64,000 nucleotides of DNA from Flavihumibacter solisilvae (GCF_000814475.1 NZ_JSVC01000018.1:83543-147542), one strand, 5' to 3'; positions 1-9,610 are shown, counted from the first letter of the stretch. Notes: generated from the sequence alone by a model not told the origin. Made by a program: numbers and translations.

Positions 1-380
1 CACGAAACTGGACGGAGCTGGAAGCGTTCGACTATTCGTGGTTCTGCGGCACAGGCAAAGTCAACAACATAACCGCAGCGGAGCTGAAAGCAATGCGCGC
101 ACAAGGCGAATGGCTGGTGATCGATATCCGTGAGCCGCATGAATTGCCCGGAAGCGAAGGACTGGCAGATCTGCGCATTCCTTCAGCAGAGCTTTTACCG
201 AAGCATATCGGCGACACAGCAGAAAAGATCGTTTTTGTTTGCCAGTCAGGAAAACGGAGTGAAGCAGCAGTGCTGCGCTTCTCGAATCTTTTGGACGGTT
301 CCCGCCAACTCTATAGTTTGCAGGGTGGTGTATTGGGCTGGAGTCAATTTCAACAATATGAGCAAAGAGAAAACCATTAA
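1..380 (+). CDS. moeB: MoeB/ThiF-family adenylyltransferase, C-terminal rhodanese part (5' partial)
   Basis: The frame is open from base 3, so this is the 3' end of a gene that starts before the window. What remains is a linker followed by a rhodanese domain. The active-site loop is CQSGKRS, with the rhodanese Cys followed by the G-x-R-S phosphate/sulfur-binding loop, and the domain ends in the usual GGxxGW segment. In this family an N-terminal E1-like domain adenylates the MoaD C-terminus and the rhodanese domain supplies sulfur. The E1 part lies outside the window, so its assignment rests on the domain order known for the family and on the molybdopterin genes directly downstream. It overlaps moaE by 23 bp, which indicates translational coupling in a Mo-cofactor operon. 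A stand-alone rhodanese is less likely, because the frame continues upstream without a start near the domain boundary. Confidence 0.75.
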   Translation, partial: RNWTELEAFDYSWFCGTGKVNNITAAELKAMRAQGEWLVIDIREPHELPGSEGLADLRIPSAELLPKHIGDTAEKIVFVCQSGKRSEAAVLRFSNLLDGSRQLYSLQGGVLGWSQFQQYEQRENH

Positions 381-804
381 GAATATTTTCCGGGAAGGGG
401 CTATTCCCGCTGAATTCATCGGCAGTTCTATTGCCAGTCACCAGGCTAAGACCAGTATTGGCGGGCACAGCATTTTCCTGGGACAGGTTCGGGCCGACGA
501 GATCAATGGCAAAACAGTAGCCGCGATCGAATATACTACCTACCAGGAAATGGCACTGGAACAGATGCACCTTATCCGCGAAGAAACAATTGCGAAATAT
601 GCGCTTACCTGCATGCATGTTTACCATAGTCTCGGCACGGTGGAAGCAGGCCAGATCTGCCTCTTTGTATTCACTTCGGCTCCTCACCGTAAAGCGGCTA
701 TTGATGCCTGTGAGGAGCTTGTGGAAAGGATAAAAAAAGAATTACCTGTGTGGGGAAAAGAGATCTTCGAAGGGGAAGGTCACCAATGGAAAGTCAACAC
801 CTGA
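358..804 (+). CDS. moaE: Molybdopterin synthase catalytic subunit MoaE
   Basis: This 148-residue protein has the normal MoaE length. Family blocks are visible: an N-terminal segment leading into GGHSIFLGQVR, a central YHSLGTVEAGQ, the APHRKAAIDACEELVERIK stretch, and WGKEIFEG near the C-terminus containing the active-site lysine region. MoaE forms a heterotetramer with thiocarboxylated MoaD and inserts two sulfurs into cyclic pyranopterin monophosphate to give molybdopterin. I chose the ATG at 358 because the protein then begins at the usual MoaE N-terminus; an upstream in-frame start would only add rhodanese-shadow sequence. It overlaps the upstream moeB gene by 23 bp and ends two bases before the moaC-mogA start, so the three form one operon. 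No moaD or moaA is seen in the window; these are presumably upstream. Confidence 0.93.
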   Translation: MSKEKTIKNIFREGAIPAEFIGSSIASHQAKTSIGGHSIFLGQVRADEINGKTVAAIEYTTYQEMALEQMHLIREETIAKYALTCMHVYHSLGTVEAGQICLFVFTSAPHRKAAIDACEELVERIKKELPVWGKEIFEGEGHQWKVNT

Positions 805-806
805 AC

Positions 807-1739
807 ATGGTCAACATCACGCATAAGCAGAATACATACCGGATCGCGATCGCAACGGCAGAAGTCCGGGTTTCCGAACCGGCAACAATATCAGCTATTA
901 ATGAGAAGCGGGTGCCCAAGGGCGACGTACTGGAATGCAGCAGGGTAGCCGGCCTGCTTGGTGTGAAGAATACCAGCTCAGTAATTCCTGACTGTCATCC
1001 CTTACCCGTTGAATACACTTCTATCCGGCACAGCATTGACGGGCTGGCAATCCGCATCGAAGTGGAAGTGCATACCATTTACAAGACCGGTGTGGAAGTG
1101 GAAGCCATGCATGGCGCCGCCGTTGCTGCATTGACGATGTATGATATGCTGAAGCCGATCGATAAGGGTGTGGTGATCGGGGAGATCAAACTGCAGCAAA
1201 AAAAAGGAGGGAAGTCGGACCGGGCATTCGCCCCCGGAGTTACAATCCGTACGGCGGTGGTAGTATGCTCTGATTCGGTGGCCGCTGGCGATGCAGAAGA
1301 TATTTCGGGAAAAACTGCCATGGCACTGCTGGAAGAATACAGTATTCCTGCCACGCACTATAGTGTTATCGCTGATGATCCGCAGGCTATAACTTCTACC
1401 TGTGAAAAACTGGTCAATGACGGTTATAATCTTGTACTGCTTTCCGGTGGCACAGGCGCCGGTCCACGTGATATTACGCCCGAAACAGTGTCGGCAATCA
1501 TTGACCGGCCCATGCCCGGAATTATGGAGCATGCACGGTCATATGGACAATCCTACACGCCCTATTCCATGCTCTCTCGCGGTATTGCAGGGTTTGCAGG
1601 CAACACGCTGCTGATCACCTTACCAGGCTCACCCAAAGCAGTAACCGAAAACATGCGGGCGATCTTTCCGCATGTGCTGCATGTGTTTAGCGTTAACAAG
1701 GGCGGGCGACACGATGAAAGTAGAAATTCAAATCAGTAA
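807..1739 (+). CDS. moaC: Bifunctional MoaC-MogA/MoaB fusion, molybdenum cofactor biosynthesis
   Basis: This 310-residue fusion has MoaC at about residues 1-150 and a MogA/MoaB-type domain at about 160-310. MoaC shows the CHPLP histidine motif, the GVEVEAMH segment and the AAVAALTMYDM helix; it converts the MoaA product to cyclic pyranopterin monophosphate. The second domain has SGGTGAGPRD followed by TPE, the nucleotide/molybdopterin-binding loop of enzymes that adenylylate molybdopterin before molybdate insertion. The start at 807 was chosen because the MoaC N-terminus begins there, two bases after the moaE stop. The longer reading from 750 would overlap moaE by 55 bp and adds unrelated residues. 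The fusion joins an early and a late step of the pathway in one chain, an arrangement annotated in other Bacteroidota. The stop codon overlaps the convergent DUF3857 gene by 7 bp. Confidence 0.93.
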   Translation: MVNITHKQNTYRIAIATAEVRVSEPATISAINEKRVPKGDVLECSRVAGLLGVKNTSSVIPDCHPLPVEYTSIRHSIDGLAIRIEVEVHTIYKTGVEVEAMHGAAVAALTMYDMLKPIDKGVVIGEIKLQQKKGGKSDRAFAPGVTIRTAVVVCSDSVAAGDAEDISGKTAMALLEEYSIPATHYSVIADDPQAITSTCEKLVNDGYNLVLLSGGTGAGPRDITPETVSAIIDRPMPGIMEHARSYGQSYTPYSMLSRGIAGFAGNTLLITLPGSPKAVTENMRAIFPHVLHVFSVNKGGRHDESRNSNQ

Positions 1740-4273
1740 GGGTCGCTCTTCGATTTTACGAATACGCGTTTCACATTCTGCGATTTTATTACGTAGGGAA
1801 TCCAGACAAGGCAATACACGCAGGAACGCCCGATTGCTTTATAAAGGTTTGTCATCGCGTCCGGTACAAGTGCATCAACCTTGCTGACGTTATATACAGT
1901 CAGCAAAACAAGATTGCCGATCAGCAGGCTTAATGCGTAACCGATAAAGAACCGTGGGAAAATATCCCGTTTCATAAAATACCAGTAACACAAAGCGCCC
2001 ACGCCAATGAGCCATGCAAGGCTGACGAAGAGCTCAGCATAAATGGCATACACTGCAATTTCACCACCAGCATCTTCAAAAACCTGGTAAGTGCCCGGCG
2101 TATAGTATCCCGACGTGAGGAAGTTGTACAACTGGATAATTCCGCCACCGACCAATGTAAATCCAAGGAACCCGGTGGCTCCCGAGCGTTTTTCCGGCAG
2201 GTCTGTCCATTCCATCATGAACTGCCTGTTGTTATACCACCGGATGAAGGTCAGCCCGATAACAGCACAAAACAGGGTCAGCAACATGGATGGCCAGTTG
2301 ATGCTCTGTACGGACGATGTGTTGGCGGTATCATCCGCTGCAAAGCCATCCGTTTGATATAATTCAAACTGCAGCACATCCTCTATGCGGGCATAGTCTT
2401 TCCGGTACGCTGCAACTTCTTCGGCGGGAAGATGGTCTTTTATTGTTTTATAGAGGTACGTCAGTGTTATAGTGTTGCCCGCGACCTCAGGTTTGTAAGA
2501 GAAACGGTAAGCGTCGTTCTCGATGTTAAACGGTTTAAGCGGGAAGCTCCAGTGCTCCGGCATGTGAATGTTCATTTTATATCTCAGGTAGCCTGGATCC
2601 GGAAGCGACAACGGCGCATTGGCAGCCAGGTTTTTTGCTGAAGGCAGTTTCTCATAGATTGCCTTGGCCAAAACGGAGAACGACCTTTTGCCGTGGTCAG
2701 TTTCCTCCCAGATCCCGGGGATCTCGTAGGTTTCAGTGACCGTGACAATATTTTCAATACTGTCATCTTCAAACCCGATCTCGCCGCTGAGTTTTATACT
2801 GTCATAAATAGCCGAATAATAGTTTGTGTATTGCTGTTCAATGGACGACTTGCTTGATGAACTGAAATAGCTTCTCATATCATCAGCAATGCCACCGGAA
2901 TAAATTGTTTTTACTTTCAGTGTACTGTTGCCTTTGTCCGCCGCCTTCACTGACAGGTCTTCTTCAATTTCCACGTTGTTGACAACAGCTTCTTCAATGT
3001 CCTCCAGTCCACCTGTGCCTTCTTTCAATACAAGTGATTTGCCGTAAGGCGGAATGTAAATATTAATGAGGCTTCCGCGTTGTTGCTGGTTTGTGGCATC
3101 GATGAATACATATCCAGATGAACGTTCAATGGCAACGATGGCATGGTTGAACATGATTGCGGCAGGAGATTCATTTTCCACCTTTGCACGGAGACTGGTA
3201 TTTACCAGTGCAACATAAGATTGAATTCCTTCTTCCCGCAGCATGCACACCAGCAACAGTGCCTTGTCCTTACAATCGCCGTATCCCTGCCGGAAAATGT
3301 TATTCGGATCGTGCGGTTTATGCGTGTACACACCCACTTCAAAACCAAGGTAACGGATCTCATCCTGTACATACCTTGTGGCGAGTTCTGCATACAGGTC
3401 TTTGTTTCCTTTTGACTGCGTCCGTAATTCGGCGATCTTTTTCTTCAATGGCGCATCAAGCGGGAACCGGTAGTTACTGAATACTTTTACCCCCCAGCTG
3501 CCTACTTCAGCCCAGCTTTTAAAAGTGGTAAGTGTGGTATAAGGATATTTGTCGAACCATGCCGGGGCCCCGGATACTGACTCATATTTCTTCAATTCAG
3601 GCTGGCTCCAATGATACAGTTTCAGGTTATTGTGATCCTTCACTACGGGCTGTGACGCCTGGTTGTATAATGCGTACTGGAGGGGTTGTGCAGGCGAACT
3701 GAATACACTGTAGAAGAAATTGGTGATGGGTGTGCCGTATGTGAAATACTGCGATGTTGTAAAGTGGTTTCCAAACACTGGATTGAAGCCGGTAACCGAG
3801 TAGGCATAATCTATGCGGTCATCCTTTCTCACATCTTCAAGAATTACAAACGCTCTTTTCTCGTTATTGTACTGGTAGTTTCCGGCCGCGGTTTCCTCCT
3901 GCACTACGCGGATCTGTTTTGGTGAAAGCCGGCTGATAATCCTGCCGTCACGCACCTGGTTGATATAATGAAATGTGACCTTCTGGTATTCCGGTGAATA
4001 AGTGACGGAAACTTCCGAGGCTTGCTGAACACCCGTTTCATTGATGATGTGACGAATAAAATGAGAGTACTCCGTTTGCTCAGGTATGTTCACCTGTACG
4101 TCCATCAGGCCGTAATAAAAGCCATCGCTGATCTCTTTATCATTTGCCTTACGGTTATGGTCGGGCGCAATGGTAAAAAGCCATGATGGGGCGGACTGAA
4201 TGGAAGGTTGCTGGGCAAAGACTGCGAGATGACAGGTAAGGGTTAACAGGGCCAGGGTCAATTTTCTCAGCAT
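1733..4273 (-). CDS. DUF3857 / transglutaminase-like / DUF2569 exported membrane protein
   Basis: The 846-residue protein starts with a signal peptide that ends near residue 20 at AVFAQQ. A beta-rich DUF3857-type region covers about 50-240. A transglutaminase-like core follows, with candidate triad Cys334 in GDCKDKA, His377 in NHAIV and Asp392 in FIDATN, in the usual order and spacing. After a second beta-rich region there is one membrane segment near 675, then a C-terminal block of four hydrophobic segments (about 705-830) resembling DUF2569. The fold suggests a periplasmic protein-modifying or peptide-cleaving enzyme tethered to the inner membrane; the substrate is unknown. It is common in Bacteroidota and may serve envelope or gliding-related processing, which is inference. 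It is convergent with moaC-mogA (7-bp overlap) and divergent from alkD. Confidence 0.85.
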   Translation of the reverse strand: MLRKLTLALLTLTCHLAVFAQQPSIQSAPSWLFTIAPDHNRKANDKEISDGFYYGLMDVQVNIPEQTEYSHFIRHIINETGVQQASEVSVTYSPEYQKVTFHYINQVRDGRIISRLSPKQIRVVQEETAAGNYQYNNEKRAFVILEDVRKDDRIDYAYSVTGFNPVFGNHFTTSQYFTYGTPITNFFYSVFSSPAQPLQYALYNQASQPVVKDHNNLKLYHWSQPELKKYESVSGAPAWFDKYPYTTLTTFKSWAEVGSWGVKVFSNYRFPLDAPLKKKIAELRTQSKGNKDLYAELATRYVQDEIRYLGFEVGVYTHKPHDPNNIFRQGYGDCKDKALLLVCMLREEGIQSYVALVNTSLRAKVENESPAAIMFNHAIVAIERSSGYVFIDATNQQQRGSLINIYIPPYGKSLVLKEGTGGLEDIEEAVVNNVEIEEDLSVKAADKGNSTLKVKTIYSGGIADDMRSYFSSSSKSSIEQQYTNYYSAIYDSIKLSGEIGFEDDSIENIVTVTETYEIPGIWEETDHGKRSFSVLAKAIYEKLPSAKNLAANAPLSLPDPGYLRYKMNIHMPEHWSFPLKPFNIENDAYRFSYKPEVAGNTITLTYLYKTIKDHLPAEEVAAYRKDYARIEDVLQFELYQTDGFAADDTANTSSVQSINWPSMLLTLFCAVIGLTFIRWYNNRQFMMEWTDLPEKRSGATGFLGFTLVGGGIIQLYNFLTSGYYTPGTYQVFEDAGGEIAVYAIYAELFVSLAWLIGVGALCYWYFMKRDIFPRFFIGYALSLLIGNLVLLTVYNVSKVDALVPDAMTNLYKAIGRSCVYCLVWIPYVIKSQNVKRVFVKSKSDPY

Positions 4274-4365
4274 GGTTTAGGATGGTTTCCGGCCCAAGAT
4301 AATTTTCTAATTCAGAATTTAAAAGGGAAAAAGTAAAAAGCCGTTTATACTTTTTAATTTCAACC

Positions 4366-5019
4366 GTGACTATCGACGAATTAAAATCTGCGCTGGATTT
4401 TCACCGCGACAACGATGCCGCCAAAGCTATGGCTGCCTATATGAAGGGGCATTTTGAATTTTTCGGGATCAAGCAACCCGTACGAAAAGCCCTGTCAGCG
4501 GAATTTATCAAAGCAAACAAAAAGCTGGAGGAAAAGCAGGTGCTGAGACTGGCGGACCAGCTCTGGAAAATGTCCGAAAGGGAAGCGCAATATATTGCCA
4601 TGGAATTGCTGTACGCGGCAAGGAAAAGCCGCACAGAAAAAAGCGTTACATTCTACCTGGACCTGGTTACCCGAAAATCGTGGTGGGATACGGTTGACTT
4701 TATAGCCACGCGCCTTATCGGCGAATCTTACCAGGGGGAGCGCCGGCCAAGGGTAATGCTGAAGTGGGTGAAGAGCGAAAACACCTGGCAGAACCGCACA
4801 GCCATCCTGTTCCAGCTAAATTATAAGGATAAGACAGATAAAGAACTGCTGTTCGAAACCCTCACCGCCCTGAAGCACAAGAAGGAGTTCTTCATCCAGA
4901 AAGCCATTGGCTGGAGCCTGCGGCAGTACTACCGGACTGACCCCGACGCTGTGAATGACTTCGTCGAAGAAAGCGGAATAACCGGCCTGGCAAAACGAGA
5001 GGCTCTCAAGCATACGTAG
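4366..5019 (+). CDS. AlkD-family DNA alkylation repair protein
   Basis: The 217-residue all-helical protein matches AlkD-like DNA glycosylases in length and character (HEAT-like repeats). These enzymes excise bulky or cationic alkylated purines without flipping the base. Residues corresponding to the DNA-lesion-contacting set of Bacillus cereus AlkD are visible: Trp107 and Asp111 in SWWDTVD, Arg144 in QNRTAI and Trp183 in AIGWSLRQYYR. The spacing of Trp107 and Asp111 equals the Trp109/Asp113 pair of the reference enzyme. The start codon is GTG at 4366; no ATG fits the family N-terminus. A TACTTTTT sequence about 10 bp before the start may be a -7 promoter element with a very short leader. It stands alone between divergent and downstream genes of other pathways. 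Confidence 0.88.
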   Translation: MTIDELKSALDFHRDNDAAKAMAAYMKGHFEFFGIKQPVRKALSAEFIKANKKLEEKQVLRLADQLWKMSEREAQYIAMELLYAARKSRTEKSVTFYLDLVTRKSWWDTVDFIATRLIGESYQGERRPRVMLKWVKSENTWQNRTAILFQLNYKDKTDKELLFETLTALKHKKEFFIQKAIGWSLRQYYRTDPDAVNDFVEESGITGLAKREALKHT

Positions 5020-5112
5020 AGGCCAGGCCGCCTAAACCTTATGATTTAAAATATGTTTAAGTAGCCCTTCCCACAGGAAATAAAAGAGGTCTGCCAACCG
5101 TTATTCATTCCC

Positions 5113-6519
5113 ATGAAGACGTTACGTTACCTTATCTGTATTATGCTGCTGGCAATATCCTCTGCGCTTTCCGCCCAGAAAACCTGGAAGCACGGCCGCC
5201 TGCGGGTAAGTGCAGATGCACATTTCCTGGAAACGAGCAATGACAGGCCATTTTTCTGGCTCGGCGACACCGGATGGGAGCTGTTCCACCGGCTGAGTTT
5301 TGAAGAAATCGAGGTATACCTGGAGGACAGGTATGCCAAGGGTTTTAATGTGATCCAGGCGTCAATCATTGCAGAACATGAAGGGCTTAAAAAGCCAAAC
5401 CGATATGGTGCGCTCCCGCTGACCCAGAACAAGCCTGAAACACCCAATAATAATTATTTCGCGCTGGTGGATACGGTCGTACGACTGGCTGCAACCCACG
5501 ACATGTTCATGGCGCTGGCGCCGGCCTGGGGCGATAAGGTGACCGGCAAACCCGGGTCCGCGATCTTCAACAAGGAGAATGCCTACAAATATGGAAAATG
5601 GCTGGGTAACCGCTATAAGAATGATGAGAACATCATCTGGATGCTCGGCGGTGACCGCGCTCCCCAAAAGGATACAAATGACTGGCGCCCGATCTGGCGC
5701 GAAATGGCGCGTGGGATCCAGGAGGGAAGCGACTACAAGGCTTTCATCACCTATCATTCCACTGTCGGCGAAAAAAGCAGTACCAGCCAGTCACTTCATA
5801 AAGAGCCCTGGCTCAATATGAACACTTTCCGAAGTGGTAATACCTCAAAAGACATCCCGGTCTGGACTTATATCGAGCGCGACTTTAAACTGCCGAGCCC
5901 TAAACCCACTATCGATGTCGAACCTAACTTCGAGGACTACCCGGTGAACCCGTCTCCCAGGTGGACCGAACAAAAGGATGGCTACTTTGACGATTATGAC
6001 GTTCGCAGGCAATGTTACCGTTCCGTTTTTGCAGGCGCTGCCGGGGTAACATATGGCCACCATGGTGTGTGGCAGTTCTATAGCGAAAGGGAAGAGCCGA
6101 TCACCTTCGCCGACCGCAGCTGGACCAACGGCCTTGATCGTCCGGGGGCTTTCAGTGTAAGCTATCTGCGCAAACTGATCGAATGCAGGCCTTTTATCGG
6201 CAGGATCTATGATCCCTCGCTCATTGTTGAAGGACAGGGCGAGAAAGGGGAATATATTACCGCTTTCAGGGGAAAGGACAACGACTATGCGATGATCTAT
6301 ATGCCTGTTGGCAAGACCATCAAGGTGAAGACCAAATTCATGAAAAGCTCCGATATAAAAGTGTGGTGGTATGACCCGCGGATCGGCCTGATGGTAAGGG
6401 GGATCTCCCTTTATCGCAAGGACGTGCTGGAGTTAACACCACCGACGAAAGGAGTGGGGCAGGACTGGGTGCTTGTATTAGATAATCCTGACTACCAGTA
6501 TCGTCCACCCGGAAAATAA
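5113..6519 (+). CDS. GH140-like (DUF4038, apiosidase-type) secreted glycoside hydrolase
   Basis: The 468-residue protein has a signal peptide (residues 1-21, cleaved near LSAQ). A TIM-barrel DUF4038 domain follows (about 35-370), opened by FFWLGDTGWELFHR. The C-terminal 90 residues (about 375-460) match the short beta-sandwich usually annotated as a putative collagen-binding domain. In GH140 enzymes the catalytic pair is an Asp and a Glu; Asp181 in MLGGDR and Glu270 in IDVEPNFE are plausible counterparts. The family includes the apiosidase that cleaves the apiose branch of rhamnogalacturonan II, but many members are untested, so the substrate is open. No SusC/SusD pair or other glycosidase is next to it, so it is an orphan rather than part of a polysaccharide locus. 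It ends 3 bp before the convergent desaturase gene. Confidence 0.82.
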   Translation: MKTLRYLICIMLLAISSALSAQKTWKHGRLRVSADAHFLETSNDRPFFWLGDTGWELFHRLSFEEIEVYLEDRYAKGFNVIQASIIAEHEGLKKPNRYGALPLTQNKPETPNNNYFALVDTVVRLAATHDMFMALAPAWGDKVTGKPGSAIFNKENAYKYGKWLGNRYKNDENIIWMLGGDRAPQKDTNDWRPIWREMARGIQEGSDYKAFITYHSTVGEKSSTSQSLHKEPWLNMNTFRSGNTSKDIPVWTYIERDFKLPSPKPTIDVEPNFEDYPVNPSPRWTEQKDGYFDDYDVRRQCYRSVFAGAAGVTYGHHGVWQFYSEREEPITFADRSWTNGLDRPGAFSVSYLRKLIECRPFIGRIYDPSLIVEGQGEKGEYITAFRGKDNDYAMIYMPVGKTIKVKTKFMKSSDIKVWWYDPRIGLMVRGISLYRKDVLELTPPTKGVGQDWVLVLDNPDYQYRPPGK

Positions 6520-6522
6520 TGA

Positions 6523-7794
6523 TTAAACTGTAACGCTCAGTTGCCTGTTCTCCCGCAGGTATGCATATGCGAACCAGGCGGTAACAACAATTGATAGGAT
6601 GAAATAGCCAATCAGCATCGGTTTAACCAATGGCGAATACTGGCTTACTCCAAACCAGTCGCCCTGCTGGATAATGATGCTGATCCCGAACAGGTTTTTC
6701 ATGCCTTCCCATACCAATGCCCCGGGGTTCCTGTCCATCAGGTCAGTAAACGCATATACCTGCAGGAATACAAACAGCCCGTAAACAAAGATTCCCGGCG
6801 ATCCGATCTGTGCGATATTCCCAAAAAGATAACTGATGAAGAGCAGGCACATGCTTAGCTGGATCCAGCTCCACACATGCATGGCGACAGACACTTTCGG
6901 ATCGTATTTCTCGAAGTGATAAGGATCGTCAATCTTATATACAGGAAACTTTTCTGCGACATCTGCAGGACGCCAGCCGGTAGGCATCAACCAGATGCGG
7001 AATTTATCGCGCCAGTCTGCCGCCCGCCATGCATCTTTCGTCAGCAGCCACATGTGCTGGAAATTGATCTTGATCGGGTTCCAGGTCCGCACCGGTCTTG
7101 TGATTCCATATACAGGTGGAATGTCTTCCCTTTCTTCCTGGAAAGTCCCGAATAACTTATCCCAGAAAATAAAGATCTGTGAATAGTTCTTATCGAGGTA
7201 TTCCGGGTTCAGCGCATGGTGCACGCGGTGATGCGAAGGAGTTACAATGATATGTTCGAGAAAGCCCATCTTATTGATATGACGGGTATGATACCAGAAC
7301 TGTGCAAACAAATGCAGTGGTGCCACAACTGCAATAACTTTGTCAGGTACGCCGAGTACAGCTGCCGGCAGCAGGAAGATGATAAAGATCTTGACTATCG
7401 ATGAAATGCTTTGCCTGAGGGCGCATGCCAGGTTGAATTCTTCACTGCTGTGATGGATGATATGGTTGTTCCAGAAGAAATTATACTCATGTGCGATGCG
7501 GTGTGTCCAGTATCCCGAGAAGTCGAGTGCAAGGAACGCAATGGCATAGGTAAGCCATCCGTCAGGAACTGTTACGAGTGCAACACGATCAACAAGCCAG
7601 CCATAACTGATAATGGCGATGCTAAGTCCCAGCACGTCTTTGGTAACATTGGTTATGCCGGAGCTGAGACTGGAGATCATGTCCATATTCCTTACGGTAT
7701 CGAAGCCTTTTCTCCAGCCGTACCATTTTTCGAACAATACAAGTAACAGGAATGCCGGCATGGCAATGAGTAGTATCTTTCCGTAGGTTTCCAT
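6523..7794 (-). CDS. Sterol desaturase / fatty acid hydroxylase superfamily membrane protein
   Basis: The 423-residue membrane protein has the di-iron histidine boxes of the superfamily: HRIAHE, then HIIHHSSEEFN, then HHRVHH, separated by hydrophobic helices. The region from the first box to LFGTFQ is the hydroxylase core (about 85-240). A C-terminal extension with three to four further membrane helices follows, making it longer than a minimal hydroxylase (about 270 residues) and similar in size to alkylglycerol-monooxygenase-like members. The expected reaction is O2-dependent hydroxylation or desaturation of a lipid chain in the inner membrane; the substrate cannot be read from the sequence. 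It is convergent with the GH140-like gene and divergent from the DUF885 gene 42 bp away. Confidence 0.85.
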   Translation of the reverse strand: METYGKILLIAMPAFLLLVLFEKWYGWRKGFDTVRNMDMISSLSSGITNVTKDVLGLSIAIISYGWLVDRVALVTVPDGWLTYAIAFLALDFSGYWTHRIAHEYNFFWNNHIIHHSSEEFNLACALRQSISSIVKIFIIFLLPAAVLGVPDKVIAVVAPLHLFAQFWYHTRHINKMGFLEHIIVTPSHHRVHHALNPEYLDKNYSQIFIFWDKLFGTFQEEREDIPPVYGITRPVRTWNPIKINFQHMWLLTKDAWRAADWRDKFRIWLMPTGWRPADVAEKFPVYKIDDPYHFEKYDPKVSVAMHVWSWIQLSMCLLFISYLFGNIAQIGSPGIFVYGLFVFLQVYAFTDLMDRNPGALVWEGMKNLFGISIIIQQGDWFGVSQYSPLVKPMLIGYFILSIVVTAWFAYAYLRENRQLSVTV

Positions 7795-7836
7795 ATAGCA
7801 GCGATCCTTTGTACGAATTTAAACAGATTTTAGCCG

Positions 7837-9594
7837 ATGAAACGAATACCAGCCCGAATCTTGACCGTGATCACCTTCATGATAACCAGCCTTGGCCTGA
7901 CTGCACAGGAGGGATTCAATTCACCGGCACTTAAAAGCCTGGTCGCCAGGATGGAAGCTTTTGACCGCAGGGAAAATGAAAGCGACAGTTTCCCGCTCGG
8001 CAGGTACGCCGAAGAAGACTTCAAAAGGCGCTATGCTTTCAGCAAATCAACGCTTGCCGACCTGCAAAATATCGATACGGCAAAGCTTGATTTCAATGAT
8101 TATATCAGTTGGGAACTGCTGCGGTTTTCCCTGGAAGATGAAGTGAAGGAATACGAAATGAAGCGGTACCTCAATACTGTGTTGAGTGACTATGGCTTTC
8201 ATATTGGTTTTGCGGGCTTTGCCAACACGCCAATAAACAATGCTTCCACTGCCGAAAAATACCTGCGCAGGCTGGAGGCATTCCCGGTTTATGTACGTCA
8301 GCAGATTGCGTTGTTGAGAAAGGGATTGTCGATCGGGCTTTCGCAGCCGGATTTTATTATCCGCGGCTTTGCAGCAAGTTATGACAAGCATATTGTGAGC
8401 GATGCTGAGCAAAGCATTTTCATTCATCCTTTTGATCAGCGGCCGTCTTCGGTTGACAATGTGCGGTGGAATGCTTACCGTAAACGTTGCCTGCAGCTCA
8501 TCGATAATAACATTGTGCCTCAATACCGGATCATCAAGGCATTTTTCGAGCAGGAGTATATTCCCAAAACCCGTAAAAGTATTGGAGCAAGTGAATACCC
8601 CGATGGCAGGGCATACTACCAGCAGCGGGTGAATTTTTATACCACATCTACCGTTTCTTATGAAGAAGTGTATGAGACCGGGCTGAAGGAAGTGGACCGT
8701 ATCAAAGCAGAAATGGAAAAGGTAAAAACTGCGACCGGATTTAGGGGCAGTCTACAGGAATTCATTGGTTTTTTACGGACTGACAAGCAGTTCTATGTTA
8801 CGACTCCTGAAGCACTTTTGAAGGAAGCCTCTTTTATTGCAAAAAAGATTGATGGATTGTTGCCCGCATACTTCGGCAAGCTTCCCCGGCAGCCGTATGC
8901 CGTGCAGCCTGTTCCCGCGCACCTTGCGCCCAATTATACTGCGGGCCGTTATTCCGGCGCCCCGGTAAACAGTACACGGTCGGGCGAATATTGGGTGAAT
9001 ACCGTGAACCTGCCAAGCAGGCCATTATACAACCTAGAGGCCCTGACCTTGCATGAAGCGGTTCCCGGCCATCACCTGCAGATCTCGCTGACGCAGGAAC
9101 TCGACAGCATTCCGGCGTTCCGAAGGAACTTTTATGTAAATGCTTTCGGTGAAGGCTGGGCTCTGTATTGCGAATACCTTGGTCGCGAAATGGGCCTGTA
9201 CCAATCGCCCTACTCGCGGTTCGGCCAGCTCACTTACGAGATGTGGCGGGCATGCAGGCTGGTAATTGATGTAGGCATCCATGCGAAGGGGTGGACCAGG
9301 CAGCAGGCTGTGGATTATCTTTCGTCGAATACAGCATTAAGCCTGCACGAATGCAATACCGAGATCGACCGTTACATTTCCTGGCCCGGGCAGGCACTCA
9401 GTTACAAGATAGGCGAGCTCACGATCCGCCGCCTCAGGGAGAAAACAGAAAAGGCCCTGGGTAACCGCTTTAATATTCGATCCTTTCATGATATGATCCT
9501 TTCCCGGGGCACTGTAACCATGAAACTGCTCGAGCAGATGACTGACAGGTACATCAGTGAACAACTTACCCACACAGCTTCAATCAGTCAATAA
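7837..9594 (+). CDS. DUF885 family exported peptidase-like protein
   Basis: The 585-residue protein carries a signal peptide (about 1-23, cleaved near GLTAQ). The remainder is a DUF885 domain. The zinc-peptidase-like signature HEAVPGHH is at residues 406-413, followed by FGEGWALYCEYLG, where the Glu would be the third metal ligand of a gluzincin-like site. DUF885 proteins are related in fold to M3/M32-type carboxypeptidases and are usually full helical domains of this size. The protein probably acts in the periplasm on peptides, but no substrate is established. The ATG at 7837 gives a proper signal peptide. The DadA-like oxidase starts 72 bp downstream on the same strand; a role in amino-acid scavenging (peptide to D-amino acid) is possible but is only inferred from adjacency. 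Confidence 0.82.
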   Translation: MKRIPARILTVITFMITSLGLTAQEGFNSPALKSLVARMEAFDRRENESDSFPLGRYAEEDFKRRYAFSKSTLADLQNIDTAKLDFNDYISWELLRFSLEDEVKEYEMKRYLNTVLSDYGFHIGFAGFANTPINNASTAEKYLRRLEAFPVYVRQQIALLRKGLSIGLSQPDFIIRGFAASYDKHIVSDAEQSIFIHPFDQRPSSVDNVRWNAYRKRCLQLIDNNIVPQYRIIKAFFEQEYIPKTRKSIGASEYPDGRAYYQQRVNFYTTSTVSYEEVYETGLKEVDRIKAEMEKVKTATGFRGSLQEFIGFLRTDKQFYVTTPEALLKEASFIAKKIDGLLPAYFGKLPRQPYAVQPVPAHLAPNYTAGRYSGAPVNSTRSGEYWVNTVNLPSRPLYNLEALTLHEAVPGHHLQISLTQELDSIPAFRRNFYVNAFGEGWALYCEYLGREMGLYQSPYSRFGQLTYEMWRACRLVIDVGIHAKGWTRQQAVDYLSSNTALSLHECNTEIDRYISWPGQALSYKIGELTIRRLREKTEKALGNRFNIRSFHDMILSRGTVTMKLLEQMTDRYISEQLTHTASISQ

Positions 9595-9610
9595 GATGCG
9601 CGCTTTTATA

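Noticed and set aside
61..687. 208-residue open frame on the minus strand
   Set aside because: It is the shadow of the moeB-moaE region; those plus-strand proteins have clear motifs and this frame has none.
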